NCBI GenBank assembly: GCA_003956705.1
Contig: QZCP01000446.1
Coordinates: forward strand, 1 to 64,000
Reading direction: 5' to 3'
Origin: Brevipalpus yothersi
Taxonomy: Eukaryota > Arthropoda > Arachnida > Trombidiformes > Tenuipalpidae
DNA length: 64,000 bases
In this document: piece by piece, positions 46,001-58,885 of the stretch
Numbering within the stretch: position 1 is the first letter of the stretch
Layout: each line of letters begins with the position of its first letter
Position numbers and translations under genes: made by a program
Notes under the pieces: model-generated
The model's input: the letters and a program-made list of their open reading frames with translations, nothing else
Told to the model about the DNA's origin: nothing
The model's database searches: none

Positions 46001-47860
46001 AAATGACAATCTTCCTTCCATTCATCTTCTTCTATTTCTATTGGCTTGCAATCAATTCGCAGAAACTTCCAGCTCCAAATTTGAAGACTTGAAAACAATC
46101 CTCCGCTTCTTTTCACTGACCACGACATCTTTGGAAGGAATGGCTATCGAACATGAATATCGAACGAATACGTTAAAAATGAGTGGCATAAAAATTGGTA
46201 TCGTGGTGAGAAACTATCGTAACTGACTATCTGGTGGGTGACAATTATCTGCTGGCCAGAAAATCAGTAGAAATATGCAAGTGCTTCAAACTTTTCGAAA
46301 AAGGGCAGTGAATGATGAGCTTGCAATCACTCTTCTTTTTCATTAAAAATCAATTAACGACCATCAAAGGCCAATAAGTAGTGATAAAAAATGTGATCAT
46401 CATCTATTCCGACTAATTGAGGTTCATCCTCTCGCCCCATGAATAAAAGCGTGATTCCTGCTAGATCAGATAGAGAGAGAAAGAGAAAGCCAAGAAGGAA
46501 GAGAGATCGTGGATGTTCTCATTGGGATAAATTACTCAACACGAAAAATGAATGTTACCAAATCTGGTTATTTGGAAAATGAATGGTTCGAATTTGTCTA
46601 AAATGGAAGGAGATGTATGAATTTTGTAAATGAATGAAAGTCGCATGAGTTCGAAAATTGGTAAACCAGTTTATCTTATCGATGAAATGAGAGTCGATGA
46701 ACAAATTAGTTCATCATTTCTAATGCCATGGAAAATAACGACAACGAAGACTCGGAGAGAGATATAGTTTCATTTTTGAATAACCAAACCACAAGAATAT
46801 GCGAAAATCATCATTTTTTTAGGGTAGGCTTGTAAACATAACACATCTGGATTAGTACACCTAACTTGCGTAGATAAGTTTCTTTAAAGAGGTGAGGCGT
46901 TCATCATCGAAAACTATTTGAAATTCAATAGTCTTGAGTCGAAATTCTGTGGAGTTTGGCCGAACACAGAGTAGAAACTGTCTTTTTCCAGCCTTCTTTC
47001 GTTCTGTGGACCTTCTCTTCTAATTCTTTTGCACAAAGTAGCTGACCAGGTCATTTCACAGCAACAATATGTGATTAATATTTTCCTAGCCGAGCATTAA
47101 TATAAGAAATAAGATGAAATAAGAAATCTCGTTCAATCCAGTTTGCAACTGGTGGTGGGTGGATCTTTATTACTGCTATGAGTTGAGAGGAAACCTCATG
47201 TCTCTCTCACTTCAGTAATCCAAGAAGACTCATCTTCCAAATGTGAAAATACTCCCAGTGGTCGTGGTCTATGAGGCTCCCGTCTGGAAGATAGATCAAA
47301 ATTCATCTTCCTGTCAGTGAATCCTGCTTTCAAAGCTGTGACGTCAATCAAATGCTCATCAAAAATGATAATGTTGAAGCTTACTGAGATTTGAAGCTAC
47401 TGAAATGGAGATTCAAGATCTTCTTGGCGAGAATGATGGAGAGATATCTCCATGAGCTTCAGTTTGTGGATATTATAGCGAGAGAATCATTGCAAGCTTG
47501 ATTATTTTCCCTCCTCTAAAAAAGATCTCACTTGCTCGAGAGTGATAATTTGCCTCTGCTCATCACTATCTCCCGTTTGAGGTCAAATGTCAAACCAACC
47601 CCCAAACAATTACAGCAATTGAGAGATTAGATTTTTGAATAAGAGCATGCCAATTTAATCAAAAAACTGATCGCATAATAGGAACATAAATGGAATAGCT
47701 TCATCAAGTTTCTTGATTGTGGGAGTGAGAAATTGAGTTATGAATGTATCCAGTTAGCTTATCATGGATCATGGGCTCTTGAAGTCAATGATCCATTTTG
47801 TCTCCAGGACCCAAAGTAATCAGCCATTAGCCTAGAATCACCTCTGAATAACTCTCAGCA
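46000..47860 (+). pseudogene. Block X, copy 4, followed by part of block F
   Basis: 46001-46090 could encode a signal-like MTIFLPFIFFYFYWLA but runs into a stop. 46310-46860 matches 13880-15380 in part. 47180-47400 keeps the HVSLTSVIQEDSS, CENTPSGRGL, RSKFIFLSVNPAFKAV and MIMLKLTEI frame with one internal TGA. Block F sequence continues from about 47690 to 47860. Broken in several places. Confidence 0.42.
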
Positions 47861-48143
47861 TAAGAACTATTCACAGCAAATAACTGTTCATGAAATTTCT
47901 GGCCACTATAGTGGTTCCATATCACTATGCTCAGTGAATGGGAAGGACCATTGAAGATCCGTTCATTTAAATAAAACATCATCAATATTAACGTGGAGGG
48001 TCATTTAACGTGAAAATCAGTCATGACTTACAACTTGTTAGATGGAGGAGACTGAGTGAGTGGATTGAGATTAGATTACTCATAAGAAAAGTTTTCCTTG
48101 ACTGGAAATTCCTCGGTTCCGAATGTAACGAAACATAAATATA

Positions 48144-48682
48144 CAGGGTGTTTCAGAGTAATATGACAAATTTCGAATGCTGGTATTCCAGAAACCCTTG
48201 AGAGAATTCTGAAAATTTTTTCAATTTTTTACTCAGGATGGTACTAATACACAAAAATGATGCTGACATAACTCAGAAAGGTGCTAACGTAAATCTGGAT
48301 GATGCTAACACATTTACGCTAGCACCTTTCTGAGTTATGTTAGCACCATCTAATAGACTACCGACGTTCAAAAACGGTAGAGCATAAATTTTTTATCTCT
48401 TATCTTATAACTTCCGGGCCAACTTTTCTAAATGTAATTTTTTATGAGAATTCCAAAAATGTCATCATTTTCAAAAAATTCCGCCCACCAGCTGAGATAT
48501 CCTAAATTTAAACTTTGGAACCTGTTATCTATCCTGAAAATTTATCGGACTCACTCAAAACTCATGGCAAAAAAAAACTTACACATTTTTACTATACAAT
48601 ATTGAAAAAATTTTCAGAATTCTCTCAAGGGTTTCTGAAATACCAGCATTCAAAATTCGTCATATTACTCTGAAACACCCTG
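48144..48682. mobile_element. MITE with long inverted repeats and TATA target duplication
   Basis: The 539-bp element starts CAGGGTGTTTCAGAGTAA and ends with its complement. The inverted repeats extend about 82 bp with roughly four mismatches. TATA flanks both ends (48140-48143, 48683-48686). It encodes no protein. A further inverted repeat of about 33 bp sits inside (48261-48293 and 48313-48346). Confidence 0.85.
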
Positions 48683-49167
48683 TATAGCTATATTAGTTCA
48701 TCTCGTTATTTGAACTGAATTCCGAAAAAAAAGGATAGGGAAACTGAACGTGCATCGTAACTCAAACTCGGATGAGGTCGGATGAGGTCTATTTTTGTTC
48801 TCATTTTCTCGGGTTCTGCTCCGTTGATCTGATTGAGACTATTGAAGATATATCATTGCTCACTATACTGAGCAAGTTTCCACAAATTCGGACTGATCAC
48901 TTAAGAGCTCGGCCTAATTCTATGAACCTCTATCCTGATAGGAAAGAAACCCGGACATACCCGGACATGACGAAAATGTGCGCCTCAATCTACTCTGAGT
49001 TAAGTGACGCCTAACAGTGACTCGTGAAAGGGGAGTAATAGTAAAGTGATAGAGAAAGAGAAAATAATCTCGTAAGCTAGCTATCACTGGCCAAGCCTGC
49101 GAGCAGACACTAACCTCATCGGTGAGAGTCTGAGATCCAAGTGATTTTTCCTTTGATCGTAGCTCTC

Positions 49168-49228
49168 TTTATATAGTATTCTTGAGGCTTCTAGAAGCTT
49201 CGTTCGAAGCATCTCGAAGGTTATAAAA
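49168..49228. promoter_or_regulatory. Heat-shock-element array between two divergent TATA boxes
   Basis: Pentamers alternate every five bases from 49179: TTC (179), GAG (184), TTC (189), GAA (194), TTC (199), with further GAA at 49206 and 49216. This is the binding pattern of heat-shock factor. A TATAAAA lies at 49222-49228 on the plus strand and a TATATAAA at 49175-49168 on the minus strand, so either side could be transcribed. No heat-shock protein gene is adjacent; a solo LTR or a lost gene's promoter are both possible. Confidence 0.55.
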
Positions 49229-49969
49229 ATAACTCTTGCATTGGTTAGGATGCAAGTGGAAATGGTAATGATCTGCACTAATTAATTCATCGTTGGACTT
49301 TGGCCTTGCAAAGTTTCTATCTAGCGAGAAAGTAATGGAGAAATTCTACATTTTGCAATACTGTTGCCATTATCCTTCTTATTAAAATCAGGGCTGGAGA
49401 AAGCCTGGAGCAATGTTCATGATGAAGCTGCTATACTTCATCACACGAAATATATCAAAATCTCCCAAGTTGGTGCAGGGTCGATTGAGTTTCACTTCTT
49501 CAAACTCTGTTCAAATTTTCAGCATCAGTTAAGTATTTTATCAGCCTCAGATGCCATATAAGCAGATTTATGATTGAATTTCATCATACAGTCCAGCCAG
49601 CATCCTTCAATTCCACTCCAATCATGAGGCAATTTAGATTCAATCTTCTTGAAAGATATTGTGATATCAGTACAGGACTGATAGCTACTACCCAGCACCT
49701 GTTCTGAAGCTCATGATAATCTCCAAGTTCCAAATTCATATCATCAAAACATCCACTGGAGAGAAAGAGAAAGGAAGAGAGAGAGAGAGAGAGTTTACTT
49801 TACAGAAATTCTCCTCATCTTGTTCCCAATATGAAGGGACCCTCGACATACTACATTCCATCCACTACGGATAGAAGGTAATAGTTTGCTCCAATGACTG
49901 TACCTGAAAACATGATGGAAACAACAAGATTTAATTAGCATCTCTCAAAGATAATAGTCTTATTAACTG

Positions 49970-50100
49970 TGAATTTTTTCCCATTTTTGTTGGCTTTGAA
50001 CCAATTTGCGGAGAATAGCTTCCAGCTCAGAATTTGTCAACATGAAAACAAGCCTCTCCTTGCTCTCAATCATCGAATAATATTCGCCTCTCTCTTTCAA
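49970..50100 (+). repeat. Isolated copy of the start of block X
   Basis: Matches 13560-13640 and 46020-46100 (TTGGCTTTGAACCAATTTGCG, then CTTCCAGCTC). The rest of block X is absent. Confidence 0.45.
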
Positions 50101-50335
50101 TCAGCTTGTTCGGCTTTCATTCTTTCTCTCTCTCTCTCCATCAGGTTATCGGGCTTCTCGATTCGCTCTCTCTCTCTCTCTCTCTTCCACCTCATCGGGC
50201 CTTTTGGGCTCTCTCTCTTTCCCTCTCTCTCTACCCTGGGTACCCGGGTACTGAGCTCTGAATCGAATACCCGGTACATCGGGTATCGGGTACGAAGATT
50301 TACCCGGGTACCCGGTATACCCGGGTGGTGGCGCC
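50100..50335. repeat. (TC)n tracts followed by reiterated TACCCGGG-type motifs
   Basis: CT-rich microsatellite (50120-50235) is followed by about ten overlapping variants of TACCCGG / CCGGGTA between 50230 and 50330, many palindromic. They lie in a region otherwise AT-rich. No coding explanation. Confidence 0.6.
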
Positions 50336-50919
50336 CATCTCTATCGAATATCTCTGTTTAGCCTCAGAGCTAAGGAGTTCTGGCAAGAGTGAGCACTCAA
50401 TGCTGAAGACACACAATTTTTCCACTGACCCCATGTAATGCCAAGCAGTGAACCTCCTATTTCTGAATCTGATTTCATTTCAATCGATAACTTTTGGCCA
50501 CCCTATAACATTTTATAGAAGAGAAATTTTCATCTATGAAGTAGAGAATTTGGACGAAAAGCAAGATAGTGAACAACTGCTTTATTTTGTTAAGTCTTTC
50601 AGCTGAGTTATCAGGACAGAAAATCATCGACACAATTTCTGGTCCTCCATCAAGTGGTCGAAAACTATCACTCAAAATGATGTCGAGGATAATTTTTCCC
50701 GGTCTGTCTCTGGAAATCAGTCTAGAGCAACTAAGCTACCGAAAAAACGTTCCATTTTTTCTTGCCAAGGGCTCACTGTCCCCAATACTCTTTGATCAGA
50801 GCTCAATTGGTAGCAATAAAAGATCTAATCATCATCCTAGCTCTCAATTTGGACATAAAGTCCCTATATTCTTTAATCATTGACCCCTATTCTCAGTATT
50901 AGTTATGATTTACAGCAAA

Positions 50920-51160
50920 GAATCAGAACTAAAATTCATATTGGAAGGTCAAAATTAAGACCATGTTTTCCAGTGGAGTTTGAACAGGCTGTGCTTTGTT
51001 CACAATAGGCTTGATTACAGAGAGGGTTTGCTCATGTCCTTCACAATCCTAGATTCGATGATTCTTCAGCAAAAAATCTAGTCAAGATACCTCCAAATAG
51101 ACGGTGTTCGAGATTTGTCAATGCGAATAAGAGCACGCTGGACTGTAGAAAAAAGCTCAT
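50920..51160 (+). mobile_element. Short gypsy relic
   Basis: About 150 bases (CCAGTGGAGTTTGAACA, then CACAATAGGCTTGATTACA and GCTCATGT) match the protease region of the older gypsy relic at 37500-37660. Both ends are decayed. Confidence 0.55.
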
Positions 51161-51235
51161 ACTCAGGTCATTCCCATCCTGGTTCATCAGTTTTTTTCGG
51201 TTGCTAAGTGAAAAGCTCAATTACGTACACTATCA

Positions 51236-51470
51236 TGTGAGAGAATCATAGGTCTTTCCTAAAAATCTTCCTGTTCATCCCCGGGATGAACAGTCTCTCT
51301 CTTTTTGGTATCAAACTCATGATTGTGAGTTCACTTCCACGTTTTCAGATAGGATGGTGAATATTTCTGAGCAGTTATCTTCGAATCGAATAGTGATAGA
51401 TTAAGTTTCCTTAGATGGAACCATTTAGAGCAGCAAGAGTCGAAACAATCAACTGAGTATGCTAGTTTGG
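51236..51470 (-). pseudogene. Block B, copy 6, decayed
   Basis: On the minus strand the block B landmarks are still readable (GATTGTTTCGACTCTTGC, GGTTCCATC, then TCACAATCATGAG) but the frame is broken. It sits head to head with A3, in the same arrangement as copies 3 and 4. Confidence 0.5.
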
Positions 51471-51506
51471 GAACCTATGATTCTTCTCTTAACTGCGATA
51501 GATTCA

Positions 51507-52760
51507 TATATTTCCAACCAGACTGCATGCTAGTTATTCGTAATGTGAAGATGTAGGATTAGAGATATGAGTGATTATATAAGGAGAGAGGATGATCTTT
51601 CATCGACTCCCTGGTGATGAGAAGTAGGAGGAATCAATTATTGTGGGAGTTTCTATGTTGAATAATAGCAGCAAATTTTTTGAGAGTGAGAGCGATAGAC
51701 TGGAGGCTTATACTCCGCGGGGAGAATCATGATAATTGGCACTTGGTAACAAGTTTCCTGACTATTTATTAGGAATTGCCATGATTCCTATTTTCAGTTA
51801 TCTTGGATTCCTCATTGACAGGAGCTCATAGCTAAGAGTCAGTTATTTACGGTCTATTGGTGCGATTCACTTGGAATTGTTCTCCTCTCCTTAACAAAGA
51901 TGATGTGGTTTCTCCTCATTCTCACAGTTATTGTATCAGCACATGGTGAGTTTCGTTAGAATCCATGTATATTCGATCCATCATAGAAAGAAATAATCTG
52001 ATCCACCTTTTGGTGAAGCTTTCACCCCCATCATACAGGACCGAGCAATTGGAAGCCGATATGAGGAAGTCGATGACTGGGTAACCGATTTGAAACAAAA
52101 CTTCAATTATTTCATGAGATCAATTGAATCAGTTTCCAAGAATCAAGAGAAACTCACTGAAAAAGAAAAAAGCATTCTCGCGGAAGCTAAAAATACTCTC
52201 ACCTCGATTGATCTGTTTGAAATTGAGAACAAAGCTTCAGAAATCGCTGAGAAATGGAATTTGACTGCGGTTTACATGGAAATATGTCCCAATCGACCAA
52301 TCTACAGACCTTTTTTCCACCGACACATTGTTCAGGACAAGGATGGTAAATGCCCTCAAAAAGAGTACAAAACTCAAGTAGAGCATTTGGAAGCTATCGT
52401 CAACAAATATCTCTATTTGATCGAACCTTTACTCAGAAGGGTCGGGGCAATACCTAAATCAGAGTATCAAGAACTTTTGGATTTTCTGGATCCAGTGAAA
52501 CTTCTTAGAAAATTCGAGGACATTGCAGTAAAAGCTGCTACGATATTACAGGATATTGATTGGTTTTGGCCAGAGAAATGTAACCTTGTTATTGGTACTT
52601 GTTTATATGAAGAAAAGTTCGCTTGTCTATGTTATTATAGTCCCGAGTCAAAGTTTTTTGAAATTTATGCTCACTATTATAAAAGATACAAAGGTGAGAA
52701 AAGTATTCTGATCTCATCAAGGCTCAAATAATCAATGCTTTCAAGTGAACTGCCAACGAA
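51507..52760. repeat. Inverted duplication, left arm (partner 59430-60680)
   Basis: From CCAACCAGACTGCATGCTAG (51518) to just past the A3 stop, the sequence is the near-identical reverse complement of 60680-59430. Weaker similarity continues outward (53050-53160 with 59150-59040). Confidence 0.85.
51900..52731 (+). CDS. Family A secreted cysteine protein, member A3
   Basis: Exon 1 (51900-51945) encodes the signal peptide MMWFLLILTVIVSAH. A 100-base phase-1 intron with GTGAG donor and CCGAG acceptor precedes exon 2 (52046-52731); the total is 243 residues. Six cysteines lie at 96, 118, 194, 201, 209 and 211, allowing three disulfides. The body is helical with charged heptads (TEKEKSILAEAKNTLTSI) and a conserved aromatic block QDIDWFWPEKC. 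It has no membrane segment after the signal. AATAAA is at 52862-52867. A TCAGT initiator-like site is at 51838-51842. Family unknown to me; an effector-like or binding role in saliva, gut or cuticle would be a guess. Confidence 0.87.
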
Positions 52761-52861
52761 AAAAGTTATTACCAACTATTCGGTTCTTCCGGTTGACAAA
52801 CTTCCCCTGTCTAGCCCATGATTGTAGACCTCGATCTTTGTCTTCATTGCTGAGATGCCCA

Positions 52862-52867
52862 AATAAA
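52862..52867 (+). terminator. Polyadenylation signal AATAAA of A3
   Basis: AATAAA lies 131 bases after the A3 stop codon. Confidence 0.5.
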
Positions 52868-52869
52868 TA

Positions 52870-53900
52870 GGATTTTATTGAGTCAGATTCTTTCTACTAC
52901 TTTTCAAAGGCATGGAAAAATTCGTCAATATCATGATCGAGAATTAGGAGTCGAATGTCAATCTAGAAAAGGAAAACCCATAACCACAGAATCAACCATC
53001 AAGTTTCAAAATTCGATCTCATGGGAGGAATGTAGGAAGAAAAAATTCTTGCCAAAATTCCACGGCGCTAGGAAAGCATTAAAGAGGACAAGTATTAATA
53101 AACTTGGTTTACTCGTTCTTGCCACAACATGACTAACAAGTGTAAATGATCAATGATCAACGATTCTATCAAAGTTGGAAAGATGTTTCTACTGCTATCC
53201 ATGACTTATAAACATTCATCCCCGAAAACATCATCCTATCGATTCTTAAGAGCTTTTTTTTTTATGAAACTCGCATTACATTGAGTTCCATCACACTCTG
53301 TCCAAATTGAAATGTTCTGATGAGTTTCCTATTGAACCTGTTGACGATGATTGATGGAGCATCTCCACCATCTAAGCAATCTCGATGATAAAATAACAAG
53401 GAGCCATCGACCTCTCTTCCCCGAGCCGTTTGCTCATCCAATGATCGAGGTCATTTGCAGAATCAAATAACTAGTAAACTAAGGGCAAAAAGCGAGGCTA
53501 CTCTCGCAGCCAACTGGTGTAAAGAGGTATTTTTTGGCATGGAATTGGTGGATCTAGACGATAATTTTCCACCCTCATATCTTGACTTCTTTCTCTTCTA
53601 CCAAGGAATTCTATTTATCTCTGATCTTCGCACCCTCAGAGGTACTTTTGTTGATATGGTGTCTCTATGAAGATTGAGACACAGGCCTAAACCTGTGTGA
53701 TGGACAGCCAAGCAGATGATCAGTGAATTCTTGATTCAAAGTTGATCCATGACAATCTGGAGTATTTGAGTTACTTATTGAACACATAAAAAATTTCTAC
53801 ATACATGACAGCTTATACTAGCTTTGAACCATCATATTCGATGATTAAGTGAGTGATCGAATTGACGATATCAGAGATCATTTCGATTGAAAATGTCTGA
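52870..53900. other. No recognised gene; short open frames only
   Basis: Frames at 52878-53132 and 53455-53670 are open but show no family and no splice support. A hairpin CACAGGCCTAAACCTGTG at about 53675-53692 recurs inverted at 42246. Confidence 0.35.
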
Positions 53901-53909
53901 CTGTCGGTG

Positions 53910-54310
53910 CAGGCAAAATTTTCTCAAAGGATTTAGAGACAGCAATTGTTTTTCTACAGATAATTTATTAAGCTTCTTTCTGCTTGGTTTCAGTCCATGT
54001 GCTCTCAAATGAGAGACACATAGAAACAGAGAGCAGGCATGGAGAGAAGCTTGAGATTATTCCTCAACCCGAGTATATATTTCCACAACGATGACAGTTG
54101 AACAAGCTCATGTATATTTTTCTCTCGCATCTCGAGGAAGCTCTTCATTCTCTCTGTGGCTTTCGATAATTTCATCTCTCGGTAAACTCTAGCATACACT
54201 GTCGTGATAGGCGGTTGATTGACGCTACAGCTTTGAAAATTATATTTTACTGGTAGGATTGTGAGCTCCATTGTATCTTCCAAAGGCGACTCAGATGAGC
54301 AAGAAGAGGA
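53910..54310 (-). pseudogene. Block G, copy 3 (inverted), keeping a 92-codon frame
   Basis: Minus-strand 54283-54005 is open (SCSVNQPPITTVYARVYRE, ATERMKSFLEMREKNIHEL, then WKYILGL). The copies at 9.97 kb and 41.6 kb have the same sequence with stops. It could be a surviving exon of a gene family or chance. No recognised domain. Confidence 0.3.
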
Positions 54311-54314
54311 GAAT

Positions 54315-57300
54315 AAGAAGACTCTTCCAAGTGTAAGAAATTAGTGTATGAATTTGATTTTAGAGTCAAAACTGTAAATTTGATTGATTCACCTGTATAT
54401 TAGTTATAATCGTATTTCGAATGATTAAGGTTGATAGTTCAAAATCAGATCAATCACAGAATGATTATCAAATGATGCAAATCAAAGTACGTCTATCGAA
54501 AGACTGACCGATCATTGTTAATGTATATGATTTTAAATGAAACGCAAAAATCATCATAAGTATAACTGGGATATCTAAGAGATACAATTGACTTCAAATT
54601 GTTGATGACCATAAAATGAATTTTAAGATATATTTACACAAGATTCGGGAGATGAGATCGATAATGAGGTCAGAAATTGAGAAAGAATAGTTTCCCTGGA
54701 GATGCTCATATTCTGCTAGGCTTTGCATGAGAAAAATGTTCACCCAATAGTGGATGACAAGGTTCGCTAGCTCATATTGGGAGAAAGAATTCGACAGTAA
54801 CAACCTGTAAGAAATTCTGCTGTTTAACATCCATTACTCAAGCGTGTGAGCAGCCGAGCTCAAAGTAGCTGACCTGCATCATTGATCATCACAAATTCTT
54901 ATCAGCGATTGCAATGGTCCAAATGGTGTAGCAACGCTTTTTACCCGATAGACAAGAGGACCATGCATGAACAACTGACCTTGGAGAGCTTGGATGGATA
55001 GTGAGAAACGGTTGAAGTAATTGGGAACCATTGAAGTATTGAATTGGGAATTTTCCACAATATTACTCGAGAGATTGAAGACAGTCTCATACTTTGTAGT
55101 TGGCTAATTTTGGAGACCAAATCCATTGCCTAAAAGCTGTTTCAAGTGGCAAGCATATCTTTCTGATCGAACTGTAGATCCGCAATCGTTTTTGATACGG
55201 AATGAAGGAAGATTGACGAGTTCGTAGTGATTCACAATGTATCAACATGGTGTGATCAATTCAAAGCAATCAAGGATTTGAGAACAGAATCATCACAAAT
55301 GATTGGAGGAAGGAAGATTGAATACACGATCATGCTGATCCGAAACTGTTGGGAAAAACCTATTATCTTGAAGATGAAAAAATTCGAGACTCTTCTGAAC
55401 ACAGTTATCAACAAGCAAAGCTCTCGAATTCACCAACGACTGTAGTTTTAAGCTCACTCTGTTAGAGAATCTTCAAATCTTATTCTTTCATCAATACACG
55501 GTTCTCGTCCATTTTCTGAGTCATCAAATATATCATTGGGTATACATCTGATTCATTCTCATAAGATGGTTAGTTATCTCAGCTTCAATTTTTATTCCAG
55601 AAACTCCCTGACGACTTCGATAAAACACTGAGGGAATGATGCTCTCAGATTTCTGCATTCAGCAGGCACACTAAATGTTCTCTACAATACATTATGCGCT
55701 CAAAAAATATGAGCTTTGAATTTATCTCAATGTATGTTGTCAGCATGAGCAATGCAGCAAAATTGGATCGAAATCAGAGTGTCTTTCAAAAGAAATAAGA
55801 CTTTGTTGCAAAGATGATTGAAATTCTTCACACAGTGAAGACAATTCAAGCTCATCTAATGACAATGTAGTTCATCCAGGAAAAAAATGAACGCAGAATT
55901 GATATGATTTCTCCAACGAATTGATCGTCATGAGGTGTTATACAGATGTATATGTAGTGGAATGAACGTAATCCAACATGTTAGCTCTGTAATCAGCAAA
56001 ATTCTGTTCAGAAATAGCAGTTGGAGCATGTTCAATAGAATAGAGAGCTCTATTTGCCAGAAAGTCTTACATATTCTCGAAGCATTTCCACAACTCAAAT
56101 ATAGAAGCTCGAACACACATCCGATTTCTATTCTTTAAATAATAACTCAATTTGAGAGACCTCTTTTTATGCTCCTGACCTGCCCCCTGAGCAGTCTTCC
56201 CGGCTTTGTGAATCCTACATGTAGAGGAAACAGTCCAAACTCATTTGACAAATGCACATATTCGGGATGAAGCTAGACATATCAATATTCATCGATAGCT
56301 CCAGCATGAGGAAAGAGGAAAGAGAAAATGTTTAGTGTTATCTACCATGGAGCATATGCACTGAATCTTTCCATAGAAGGCATCCATAAAAATATCTCAT
56401 GCCAGAGTGTGCGATGATGAGTCGATGAATGAGAAGTTATGAGAGCTCAAGAAAGTTCCATCACAAGCTACAAACCTTTGATCTGAGTTTACAGGATGAG
56501 TGACCGTATCTCTCATCCCTCATCGTTTCTTCGCTCAAGAAATCTCTATCACCGATATTTAGAAAAATTTACAATAAGTTATAAGAAACTCACAACCTTG
56601 TTAGAACTCAATGGAGTTCTCCTTCCAAAATCCAAACACGAAAATTTTCCAGGAGAGATATCTCATGATACACGGACAAGGAAACGATCCGCTGAAAGTT
56701 TTCTCGATGATATGCTCATGATAGCAAGAATTTTGGCAATAGTCCTTCTTGCTTCTGCCCCATTTACTACCTCTTCATGTGATTCATCATAAGAGGGAGG
56801 ATGAATTTTCAAATTATTTGGTCTAATTAGTTGATATGAGGCATAAAAGTATCCATCAGAATGGTAAATGCATATTCTTCCATCACAAGAAATTAGAAGA
56901 CTACATGTATATTGTCTGTAAGGTTATATATCACCGAAAAATAGAGTGATAATGATGATGGTTGACACAGAAGGCAAAACCTTACCACAAGCAACAACTT
57001 TACCATTTTATCTTTGAGATTGATGAGCATCTCTATCATTCTTAACAACAAATTGATCGATCGAAAAATCAATTCATCGATAAGAGCATGTAATCAACAA
57101 TTTGCCGCACAGTTGAACATGTACGTTTCTGTTTGTCTCAAATGCCTCGTTGGCACCTTATGTGACCAGCCCAACTGGTGAATTGTCGGAGAGTATTGAT
57201 TATATGATGAAGCTAATAGCGTCATCTCTTATCTGATAAGGGAAGAGTTGTAAAGCAATTCCAGCCAAAATGTGCAAAAAAATTCAGGTTGGTCAATAGC

Positions 57301-58540
57301 CGGTGCATTTTTCAGGTCTGAATACATACATGTACTTCAAATTCATATGACCATACTAAAACAATTCTTTCGATTAGAGATTTTTCCTATGCTCGTCTCA
57401 AACTTTTTGATTCAATCTTCATCATGTGTTTCCTGACAGATTTATCCTTTGAAACTGCTAACTACCATTCAAAAATTCTAAATGGACCTTTTCTAGTGGC
57501 TGTGTAGATAGAGAAGGAGGACAGACACAATGATAAGTCCCAGCAGGCGAAGCTATTTTTATTTTGAGTCCAGCTCTTGGAAAGAGAGAAAAAATAAATT
57601 ATCCTGTGTTCAGCACACAAGGAATATTACATGAATACTAGCCTCAAAATTGATACTATTGATGATAACGAATACTTTGGACTTTTAATTGTTTGAACAT
57701 TTTGTCTGGAAGCATTTCTGATGACTAGCATATGGTCATGATGGATTATTGTGGTAATTAATTATATTGTATCAGGGTGTAAATTTTATAATTCATCTTT
57801 TTTGATTATCTGTTTCTCTATGATTTCTGACTGATAGACATTAGTAGGACGCTTCATGGCCTAGAAAACTCAGGTGATGTTACCAGTTGATGTACCTCCA
57901 TCTTATTGGAGGATTTTTTGACTCTCGCATACTGGTTTCCAAGTAGCTGATATTTTCCGTGATTTCGACCCCATGAGAAAACTCCAATATAATTTTCGAT
58001 GATTGCTATATTATTCAACGTATTGTGGGATATTCCATGGATCTTGTCAACATCCGTTGACTTCCTCATTCGTTATGATAATCATGTTACTAGTGATATT
58101 TTGATTTCCATATTGAGTGCCAAATTTTGACTCTAACTAGGGAAATCACTCCCGAGCTGAGAAATTTCTTGTACAACATGGATGCAAGAGTCTCGTCATA
58201 TCTTCTCTTGAGAAACATAATTTGCTCTAGCCTGATCTCCCAATCCAGCCTATTTCCATGGATAAATAAGGAAAATATTCCTAATTACATTATATTGAAG
58301 TATTCCTGAGAGGAGGGGAATATACAGCGTCCTGAATCACTATAACTAGCATTCGACTGAATCAAATGGGACCAAATCAGGTGCATTGATAATCAGCAGT
58401 TAGAGAGAGAAAGAAAGCTCTATCATTATATCTCTGATTATGAGAAACTCAATATCCAGCACCAAGTCCTTTTTTCGCTAATTCCATCGAATTCAGATAA
58501 GACAACAGTCCATCAATCTGGAGATGGATCTGTTTTTCAT
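54315..58540. other. Long stretch without a recognised gene
   Basis: Short frames occur throughout (for example 55227-55445 plus, 56116-55928 minus, 56496-56792 plus with a hydrophobic end) without motifs or splice support. Within it, 56870-57110 is a diverged inverted copy of block J, and 57850-58060 matches 4090-4290. Confidence 0.4.
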
Positions 58541-58542
58541 AT

Positions 58543-58885
58543 TCACTTGAATTCACTCTCAAAGTTACGTTCAAGAAAAGAAGAAGATAAAATTACCAAT
58601 CGAAAACACACGAATCCATCCAGAATGCAAACTTCCTGTTTTTCTCTGGTATGATACGATGAATGATCTTCTCTACCATCCGTTATTATGCTCATAAATG
58701 TAAGGTTTCTCCCTCTTTTTCAGATCGGAAGGTGAATGTTTCTCAGAAGCTCTCATCGAACCAATGTGTGATGGATTAATTTCGTCATAATAGAACCATT
58801 GAGACCAGCAAGAGCCGAAGCAATCAGATGAGAACAATAGTTGGAGATGTTCATCGAACTGATGAATTCTCACATTCAAGATCAA
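58543..58885 (-). pseudogene. Block B, copy 5, decayed
   Basis: On the minus strand the landmarks SHLIASALAGLNGS, KLIHHTLVR, TFMSIITDGREDHSS and a closing SEFK with stop at 58543 are in the block B order and frame. Two in-frame TGA codons and a deletion in the middle break it. Confidence 0.55.

Noticed and set aside
50097..50279. Arg/Glu-rich minus-strand frame
   Set aside because: It is an artefact of the TC-rich tract.
56496..56792. 98-codon frame ending in a hydrophobic, signal-like stretch
   Set aside because: The hydrophobic part is at the C terminus directly before the stop, with no donor site to continue into a gene.
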